NCBI GenBank assembly: GCA_965223675.1
Contig: OZ245013.1
Span: forward strand, 3,968,001 to 4,032,000
DNA: 64,000 bases
From: JAGQKC01 sp965223675
GTDB lineage: Bacteria; Nitrospirota; Nitrospiria; Nitrospirales; UBA8639
Direction: 5' to 3'
The stretch's first letter is position 1. Each line of letters starts with the position of its first letter. Below, piece after piece: positions 57,527 to 64,000 of the stretch. The notes under the pieces are model-generated. The model ran no database searches. It was not told where the DNA came from and saw only the letters and a list, made by a program, of their open reading frames with translations. Position numbers and translations under genes: made by a program.

Positions 57527-60500
57527 ATGGCCCAATCCGATAATCAGGGAATAACCGAGCGCAAAAGTTTTTCCAAAATACCATTAACTATTGAAATTCC
57601 TGATCTTGTAGAAGTTCAGAGAAGATCGTACGACGAATTTCTTCAAGCTGGAACGCCACCAGAGAAACGTGAGGATAAAGGCCTGCATGCGGCATTAAAA
57701 AGCGTATTTCCGATCGGTGATTACAATAATTCGGCTCTTTTGGAGTTTTCTAATTATGCATTGGGAACGCCAAAATATGATGTTCGTGAATGCTTAGAGC
57801 AAGGCATGACCTTGGCTGCTCCTCTCAAGTTACGTGTGCGTTTGGTGGTGTTTGATAGTCAAGATAAAGCGATAAAGAATCGTGTTTTGGATGTCCGCGA
57901 GCAAGAAGTCTATGTTGGGGAATTGCCCCTCATGACTGATCGCGGAACATTTATTGTCAACGGGACGGAGCGTGTAGCTGTGAGTCAGCTCCATCGGTCG
58001 CCTGGGGCGTCTTTTAGTCATGACAAAGGTCGAACGCATGCTAGTGGGAAAGTGCTCTATTCAGGGCGGATTATTCCTTATCGAGGGTCTTGGTTAGATT
58101 TTGAGTTTGATGCGCGAGATATTCTGTATGTTCGTATTGACCGACGACGAAAAATGCCAGCGACTATCCTTTTAAAGGCCTTCGGGTTTTCCGCGGACGA
58201 CCTCTTGAAAATGTATTACCCGGTGGAAGAAATCCGAGTAAGCGATGGGACGTTGGTTCGTAAACTTGACTCAGAGCTGCATGGAGGTCTTCGTGCTCCT
58301 CTTGATGTCTATGAATCTGGCGGAAAAGAGCCTATCGTCAAGGAGGGCATGAGGCTTACAAAGGCGTTGATGAGTCGAATGCGATCTGCGGGAGTCAAGG
58401 AAATCCCAATCAAATCTGATGATCTTGTTGGTAGGGCGGTGTTGACTGAATTAGTCGACCCATCATCAAAAGAAGTTATTCTTGAGAAAAATCAACGGCT
58501 CACCGCGCCGATCATTGAGCAGATCATTGAAAATAATTTACAGGCCTTTAAGGTGATTTACCTGGGCGGGACCGCAAGTCCCGTCATTCTGGATACATTA
58601 GATGCAGAGAAGACGAATTCTCGAGAAGAAGCCTGGGTGGAGATATATAAACGACTCCGACCTGGAGAAATGCCGTCTGTGGAATCTGCCAAGTTGCTAT
58701 TCGAAAATCTGTTTTCCAATCCCAAGCGTTACGATCTTTCTCCCGTTGGGCGGTTGAAAATGAACAAGCGGTTTGGGTTGGACCTCTCGTTAGACCAACG
58801 AACCTTAACTTCCCAGGATCTTGTTGAAGTTGTCAGATGTTTGGTTGAGTTGAAGTCAGGGAAAGGAGAGGTGGATGATATTGATCATTTGGGGAATCGG
58901 CGTGTTCGTTCTGTGGGAGAGCTGTTAGAAAATCAAATTCGATTAGGGCTAGCCCGAATGGAGCGGAGCATAAAAGAGCGAATGAATTTATTGGATATGG
59001 AGACAGTGCTACCGCATGATTTGATCAATGCAAAACCCATAGTTGCTGCCATCAAGGAATTTTTTGCCGGCAGTCAGCTTTCTCAATTTATGGATCAAAC
59101 AAACCCGCTTGCAGAGATTACGCATAAACGTCGGTTGTCGGCACTAGGACCGGGAGGACTCACACGAGAACGTGCGGGTTTTGAGGTGCGCGATGTGCAT
59201 CCCTCACATTATAGTCGGATTTGTCCCATCGAAACGCCTGAAGGCCCTAACATTGGCCTGATTACATCGCTAGCTACCTATGCTCGCATTAATCAATTCG
59301 GATTTATTGAAGCGCCATTTCGCAAGGTTCGAAAAGGTCGCTTGGGGGATGAAGTTGAATTTTTGTCTCCACTTGAGGGGGAGAAGTTCGTTATTGCTCA
59401 GGCGAATACCAAAGTCGACGATTCTGGGCGGTTTGTCTCCGATACGATAACGGCTCGGGCAGGCGGGGAGTTTGTGGTCACGACTCCTGAGGAAGTGAAT
59501 TATCTCGATGTCTCGCCAAAGCAGGTTGTGAGTGTTGCGACGGCACTTGTTCCATTTTTAGAGCATGATGATGCGAACCGAGCGTTGATGGGATCGAACA
59601 TGCAGCGACAAGCTGTTCCTTTAGTGCAGTGTGAAGCTCCATTAGTTGGTACGGGGATGGAGGGGATCGTGGCGCGTGATTCAGGGTATTTGGAACGAGC
59701 TACAGCCGATGGTGTCGTTGAAAGTGTCGATGCCAGACGGATCGTTGTGCGATCTGACTTAAAGAAGAAAGAGGAGGGAAAGAAGGCAAGTGGTCGTATG
59801 CTAGAAACTTTTGATCTCATAAAGTTTCAGAGGACCAATCAAAATACCTGTATTACGCAAACGCCGATTGTGCGTGTTGGCCAGCCTGTCAAGAAAGGGC
59901 AAGTGCTGGTTGATGGTCCTGCGATGGACCATGGAGAGCTCGCACTCGGAAAAAATGTTCTTGTTGCGTTTATGCCATGGGGTGGATACAACTTTGAAGA
60001 TGCCATTTTGCTGAGTGAAAAGCTGGTCCGAGATGATACATTTACCTCTATCCATATTGAGGAATTCGAAGTAGAAGCTCGTGATACGAAGTTGGGTAAG
60101 GAAGAGATTACGCGAGACATCCCGAATCTAGGAGAAGAGGCACTCAAGAACCTTGATGAGAGTGGGATCGTCCGGATCGGGGCAGAAGTCAAGGCCGGAG
60201 ATATCTTGGTTGGGAAGGTGACGCCAAAGGGTGAAACGCAGCTGACGCCTGAAGAAAAATTGCTTCGTGCGATTTTTGGTGAGAAGGCTGGCGATGTCAA
60301 AGATACCTCCTTACAGGTTCCTCCCGGTATTGAAGGCATCGTGGTTGATGTCAAAATATTCTCGCGAAAAGGTGTCGATAAAGATGATCGATCGAAGACG
60401 ATTGAATCTGATGACCGAGTGAAGATCGAGCGAAATTATCAAGATGAGCTTCGAATCATTGAAGAGGAGCGGAATAAAAAAATTAGGAAATTGCTCCTCG

Positions 60501-61492
60501 GTCAGTTCGTTGGTCGGGACCTGATGGACCCGGATAGTGGAGAAGTGATTCTCAAGAAGAAAGGCCGGATTACGGCTGAAGTATTGAGAAAGCTCTCCAA
60601 TGATGATGCACGTCGTGTCATTCTCGGAGATGGTGAAGAGCAAAAAAAGCTTGAAGAAATCGAACGGGCCGCCAAAGATCAAATTGAAATTCTTCAAACC
60701 ATGTACGACGAAAAAGTGGGAAGATTAAGACGAGGTGATGAATTGCCTCCTGGCGTCATCAAGTTAGTTAAGGTCTATCTTGCCATCAAGAGAAAAATTG
60801 CGGTAGGTGATAAGATGGCCGGTCGTCACGGAAATAAGGGTGTTGTCTCTCGAATTCTCCCTGAAGAAGATATGCCGTACTTGCCGGATGGTACCCCGAT
60901 TGAGATCGTGCTGAATCCTTTAGGGGTTCCGTCTCGAATGAATGTTGGGCAAATTCTTGAAACTCATTTGGGGTGGGCAGCGAAGGCGTTAGGCATGTAT
61001 GTGGAAAGTCCGGTTTTCGATGGGGCAACTGAAACAGAAATTAAGGAGTTTCTGCGAAAGGCCAATCTTCCTGAAAGTGGACAGTCGGTGGTGTATGACG
61101 GGAGATTTGGCGAACCGTTTAAAAGCCCCGTCACGGTTGGATATGTGTACATGTTGAAACTACATCATTTGGTTGATGATAAAATTCATGCACGTTCAAT
61201 TGGGCCGTATTCCCTGGTGACGCAACAGCCTCTTGGAGGTAAGGCGCAGTTCGGTGGTCAGCGGCTCGGAGAGATGGAGGTGTGGGCACTTCAGGCCTAC
61301 GGCGCGGCTTCAACCTTGCAAGAATTTTTGACGGTGAAGTCAGACGATGTCCCCGGTCGCTCTCGGATGTATGAGGCGATCGTTAAGGGAGAGAACTTTT
61401 TAGAGCCTGGTCTTCCTGAATCATTTAACGTGTTAGTGAAAGAGTTGCAAAGTTTAGGCCTAGATGTGGAGTTGATTAAGTCTGCTGACTAA
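57527..61492 (+). CDS. rpoB: DNA-directed RNA polymerase beta subunit
   Basis: Catalytic core subunit of 1321 residues. Family landmarks in order: RKSFSKIPLTIEIPDLVEVQ, NGTERVAVSQLHRSPGASFS, the rifampicin cluster QLSQFMDQTNPLAEITHKRR then LSALGPGGLTRER (the usual D, H and S positions keep susceptible-type residues), DVHPSHYSRICPIETPEGPN, MPWGGYNFEDAILLSE, KVTPKGETQLTPEEKLLRAI, GDKMAGRHGNKGVVSRILPE and GGKAQFGGQRLGEMEVWALQ. AAAGGAG lies six bases before the ATG. rpoC follows after 49 bases. Confidence 0.98.
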   Translation: MAQSDNQGITERKSFSKIPLTIEIPDLVEVQRRSYDEFLQAGTPPEKREDKGLHAALKSVFPIGDYNNSALLEFSNYALGTPKYDVRECLEQGMTLAAPLKLRVRLVVFDSQDKAIKNRVLDVREQEVYVGELPLMTDRGTFIVNGTERVAVSQLHRSPGASFSHDKGRTHASGKVLYSGRIIPYRGSWLDFEFDARDILYVRIDRRRKMPATILLKAFGFSADDLLKMYYPVEEIRVSDGTLVRKLDSELHGGLRAPLDVYESGGKEPIVKEGMRLTKALMSRMRSAGVKEIPIKSDDLVGRAVLTELVDPSSKEVILEKNQRLTAPIIEQIIENNLQAFKVIYLGGTASPVILDTLDAEKTNSREEAWVEIYKRLRPGEMPSVESAKLLFENLFSNPKRYDLSPVGRLKMNKRFGLDLSLDQRTLTSQDLVEVVRCLVELKSGKGEVDDIDHLGNRRVRSVGELLENQIRLGLARMERSIKERMNLLDMETVLPHDLINAKPIVAAIKEFFAGSQLSQFMDQTNPLAEITHKRRLSALGPGGLTRERAGFEVRDVHPSHYSRICPIETPEGPNIGLITSLATYARINQFGFIEAPFRKVRKGRLGDEVEFLSPLEGEKFVIAQANTKVDDSGRFVSDTITARAGGEFVVTTPEEVNYLDVSPKQVVSVATALVPFLEHDDANRALMGSNMQRQAVPLVQCEAPLVGTGMEGIVARDSGYLERATADGVVESVDARRIVVRSDLKKKEEGKKASGRMLETFDLIKFQRTNQNTCITQTPIVRVGQPVKKGQVLVDGPAMDHGELALGKNVLVAFMPWGGYNFEDAILLSEKLVRDDTFTSIHIEEFEVEARDTKLGKEEITRDIPNLGEEALKNLDESGIVRIGAEVKAGDILVGKVTPKGETQLTPEEKLLRAIFGEKAGDVKDTSLQVPPGIEGIVVDVKIFSRKGVDKDDRSKTIESDDRVKIERNYQDELRIIEEERNKKIRKLLLGQFVGRDLMDPDSGEVILKKKGRITAEVLRKLSNDDARRVILGDGEEQKKLEEIERAAKDQIEILQTMYDEKVGRLRRGDELPPGVIKLVKVYLAIKRKIAVGDKMAGRHGNKGVVSRILPEEDMPYLPDGTPIEIVLNPLGVPSRMNVGQILETHLGWAAKALGMYVESPVFDGATETEIKEFLRKANLPESGQSVVYDGRFGEPFKSPVTVGYVYMLKLHHLVDDKIHARSIGPYSLVTQQPLGGKAQFGGQRLGEMEVWALQAYGAASTLQEFLTVKSDDVPGRSRMYEAIVKGENFLEPGLPESFNVLVKELQSLGLDVELIKSAD

Positions 61493-61541
61493 TCAGTCTT
61501 GGCAAAAAATGCAGTTATCAATTTAACCGGAGGGAAATCCT

Positions 61542-64000
61542 TTGGAAAGCATTTATTCCCTGTTTGAGAAACCGCGTGACGCCGTGTCATTTGATGCGAT
61601 GCGAATCCGTATAGCGTCGCCGGAGAAAATCCGGTCTTGGTCTTACGGAGAAGTGAAGAAGCCTGAAACGATTAACTATCGTTCTTTTAAACCCGAACGT
61701 GATGGACTGTTTTGCGCTAAGATCTTTGGTCCTACCAAGGACTGGGAATGTAATTGCGGCAAGTATAAAAGAATGAAACATAGAGGAATTGTGTGTGATA
61801 AATGTGGTGTTGAGGTCATACAGTCAAAAGTTCGTCGAGAACGGATGGGTCACATAGAATTGGCTGCCCCGGTGGCTCATATTTGGTTTCTCAAGGGTGT
61901 GCCAAGTCGGATCGGCATCTTATTGGATATGAGTCTCAAGCAACTAGAAAAAATTCTGTATTTTGAAGCCTATGTTGTGATTGATCCAGGCAATACTCCA
62001 CTGAAAGAAAATGAATTATTAACGGAAGAAAAGTACCGGGAATGTCTTGATGAGTTTGGGCATCAGTCATTCAAGGTTGGCATTGGGGCGGAAGCTATTC
62101 GAGAGCTTTTACGAAAGGTTGATGTTGAAGCCTTGTGGAATGAACGTGATACAAAGATGAAGGGATCGGTATCCTCTGCCGTCAATAAAAAGTTAACGAA
62201 ACGTCTTAAAGTGATTGAGGCCTTCTTTAAATCAGGAAATAACCCGGAATGGATGATTATGGATGCTATTCCAGTCCTTCCTCCCGAACTGCGACCTCTT
62301 GTCCCGTTGGATGGTGGACGATTTGCGACATCTGACTTAAATGATCTTTATCGCCGAGTGATTAATCGGAATAATCGGCTCAAACGTTTGGTTGAGTTGA
62401 AGGCTCCCGGGGTGATTATTCGGAACGAAATGAGGATGCTGCAAGAAGCCGTTGATGCGTTGTTTGACAACGGACGTCGTGGTCGAGTGATTCGAGGCGC
62501 GAATAAGCGTCCGTTGAAATCACTGAGCGACATGTTAAAGGGAAAACAAGGGCGATTCCGGCAAAACCTGTTGGGAAAACGAGTTGATTATTCTGGGCGT
62601 TCAGTGATTGTTGTGGGTCCTGAACTTCGCTTGAATCAATGTGGGATTCCCAAGAAAATGGCTCTTGAGCTCTTTAAGCCATTTATTTTTCATAAACTTG
62701 AAGAACGAGGTGCCGCAACGACTATTAAAAGTGCAAAGCGTCTAGTGGAGAAAGAACGTCCAGAGGTATGGGATGTCTTAGATGAGGTCATTCGTGAACA
62801 TCCTGTCATGCTCAATCGAGCACCGACGCTTCATCGTTTGGGGATTCAGGCATTTGACCCTGTCCTTGTCGAGGGGAAAGCTATACGTCTTCATCCACTC
62901 GTTTGTGCGGCCTTTAATGCTGACTTTGATGGTGATCAGATGGCGGTTCATGTACCGCTTTCCATCGAGGCGCAGATTGAGGCACGAGTGTTGATGATGT
63001 CTATTAATAATGTGCTTTCACCTGCAAACGGAAGGCCCTTGTCGATTCCATCACAGGATATGGTGCTTGGCTGTTATTGGCTCACCAAGGAGGCAAAGGG
63101 AGCCAAGGGCGAGGGTGGTATCTTTTCTTCACCCGATGAATTGAGGATTGCGTATGATGCTCAGGAAGTTGAAGAGCAGGCTCGAGTCAAGGTTCGCATC
63201 GATGATGAGGTGGTCGAGACCACGGTAGGAAGGGTGTTGCTGTCTGAAATTTTGCCGTCCAAAATTCCGTTTTCTCATGTCAACCAACTCATGACAAAAA
63301 AGGAAATGACCAAGCTTATTGATGCTGTGTATCGGCAAGCTGGACTTCATGAAGTTGTTGTCATGTTGGATAGGCTCAAAGATTTAGGATTCTCGTATGC
63401 CACAAAAGCAGGTGTCTCAATTTGTATCGATAACATGCATATCCCAACAAAGAAGGAAGCACTCATTAAGAAAGCCGAGGTCGAAGTTCATGACGTGCAG
63501 CAACAATATAGTGAGGGCCTTATTACGAACGGTGAGCGATACAATAAAGTGATCGACATTTGGGCGCACGTCAGTGAGCAAGTTGCCAACGAGATGATGA
63601 ATGAAATTAGTGCCGATGGAGAAAAGGGCGAAATGGATGCCTTGAACCCGATCTTTATGATGGCGGATTCCGGTGCTCGCGGTAGCTCTCAGCAAATCCG
63701 GCAACTTGGAGGAATGCGAGGGTTAATGGCTAAGCCGTCTGGTGAGATCATTGAAACACCAATCACCGCTAATTTCAGGGAGGGGTTGACCGTTCTTCAG
63801 TATTTTATCTCGACTCATGGTGCCCGAAAAGGATTGGCAGATACGGCGTTAAAGACTGCAAACTCAGGGTATTTAACGCGGCGTCTTGTTGATATTGCTC
63901 AGGATGTTATTGTAAGTGGCATTGATTGTCTGACAACTGATGGCATTCTTGTTTCCTCACTTGTTGAGGGGGGGGAAGTGATCCAGCCCATTGAAGAGCG
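61542..64000 (+). CDS. rpoC: DNA-directed RNA polymerase beta' subunit (5' part)
   Basis: Runs off the right edge; about 820 of the usual 1400 residues are visible. The start is a TTG at 61542 (MESIYSLFEKPRDAVSFDAM) with CCGGAGGG (61528-61535) upstream. It has the N-terminal zinc site CNCGKYKRMKHRGIVCDKCG, KGKQGRFRQNLLGKRVDYSG, NRAPTLHRLGIQAFDPVLVE and the catalytic NADFDGDQMAVHVPLS with the three metal-binding Asp. The remainder, including the trigger loop and C-terminal zinc site, lies outside the window. Confidence 0.97.
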   Translation, partial: MESIYSLFEKPRDAVSFDAMRIRIASPEKIRSWSYGEVKKPETINYRSFKPERDGLFCAKIFGPTKDWECNCGKYKRMKHRGIVCDKCGVEVIQSKVRRERMGHIELAAPVAHIWFLKGVPSRIGILLDMSLKQLEKILYFEAYVVIDPGNTPLKENELLTEEKYRECLDEFGHQSFKVGIGAEAIRELLRKVDVEALWNERDTKMKGSVSSAVNKKLTKRLKVIEAFFKSGNNPEWMIMDAIPVLPPELRPLVPLDGGRFATSDLNDLYRRVINRNNRLKRLVELKAPGVIIRNEMRMLQEAVDALFDNGRRGRVIRGANKRPLKSLSDMLKGKQGRFRQNLLGKRVDYSGRSVIVVGPELRLNQCGIPKKMALELFKPFIFHKLEERGAATTIKSAKRLVEKERPEVWDVLDEVIREHPVMLNRAPTLHRLGIQAFDPVLVEGKAIRLHPLVCAAFNADFDGDQMAVHVPLSIEAQIEARVLMMSINNVLSPANGRPLSIPSQDMVLGCYWLTKEAKGAKGEGGIFSSPDELRIAYDAQEVEEQARVKVRIDDEVVETTVGRVLLSEILPSKIPFSHVNQLMTKKEMTKLIDAVYRQAGLHEVVVMLDRLKDLGFSYATKAGVSICIDNMHIPTKKEALIKKAEVEVHDVQQQYSEGLITNGERYNKVIDIWAHVSEQVANEMMNEISADGEKGEMDALNPIFMMADSGARGSSQQIRQLGGMRGLMAKPSGEIIETPITANFREGLTVLQYFISTHGARKGLADTALKTANSGYLTRRLVDIAQDVIVSGIDCLTTDGILVSSLVEGGEVIQPIEE

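Noticed and set aside
1..64000. CRISPR array or prophage
   Set aside because: No regularly spaced 25-40 base repeats, and no integrase, capsid or terminase-like frame, were seen on reading both strands.

Overview
The window looks like a chromosomal segment of a Gram-negative-type bacterium, most plausibly of the Nitrospirota (Nitrospira and relatives). This rests on an actinobacterial-type Pup gene in a genome that also has VgrG, type IV pilus ATPases and lipobox proteins, on a repeated long inverted-repeat element of a kind I associate with Nitrospira, and on gene order. It is an inference; no rRNA gene is present to settle it. The 5' end of the window is the 3' part of a leftward vgrG, and the 3' end is inside rpoC.

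Layout. 1-4028 (minus): VgrG, an FKBP-type isomerase with a His-rich tail, and two unrecognised proteins. 4239-23458 (plus): pgsA; pilB-pilT-pilC; ispE-prs-rplY-pth; rpsF-ssb-rpsR; a YceD/DUF177-rpmF-plsX-fabH-fabI(L)-fabD-fabG-acpP-fabF-rnc fatty-acid block; and an exported cyclophilin. 23575-25214 (minus): a Cys-rich protein overlapping an exported beta-propeller. 25438-27089 (plus): folD-panB. 27.2-32.1 kb is an accessory island with an orphan antitoxin plus decayed PIN toxin, a FAD oxidoreductase, MazEF-like and ParDE-like pairs, a duplicated gene tail and an Mrr-type endonuclease. 32.3-42.4 kb returns to core genes: pheA-hisC-aroF-tyrA-aroA-cmk-plsC-rpsA-sppA-ihf. Then come a tandem PCP_red-repeat protein, a radical SAM/SPASM enzyme, viroplasmin-RNase HI and a TPR lipoprotein (minus), tRNA-Val (minus), a stand-alone pup, recJ, a RelA/SpoT synthetase/hydrolase and an exported DUF192 protein (minus). 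52.2-64.0 kb is the translation/transcription block: tRNA-Tyr, -Gly, -Thr, tuf, rpmG, tRNA-Trp, secE, nusG, rplK, rplA, rplJ-rplL, rpoB, rpoC.

How the genes work together. PlsX, FabH, FabD, FabG, AcpP, FabF and the enoyl reductase form a nearly complete type II fatty-acid pathway feeding PgsA and PlsC. PheA, HisC, AroF, TyrA and AroA cover entry to the shikimate pathway, its EPSP step and the Phe/Tyr branches. The terminal block is the classic tuf-secE-nusG-L11-L1-L10-L12-RNA polymerase array.

Most notable observations: (1) rplJ and rplL form one uninterrupted reading frame, so L10 and L7/L12 are encoded as a fusion with a strong internal ribosome-binding site for free L12; (2) a clear Pup gene stands apart from any proteasome or ligase gene; (3) a protein is built of four PCP_red-like repeats; (4) a 117-bp MITE-like element follows the enoyl reductase and its terminal repeat contains that gene's stop codon; (5) a perfect 14-bp hairpin lies inside tyrA; (6) a toxin-antitoxin pair is bracketed by an intact oxidoreductase gene and a degenerate copy of its 3' end; (7) tuf has base use sharply different from its neighbours.
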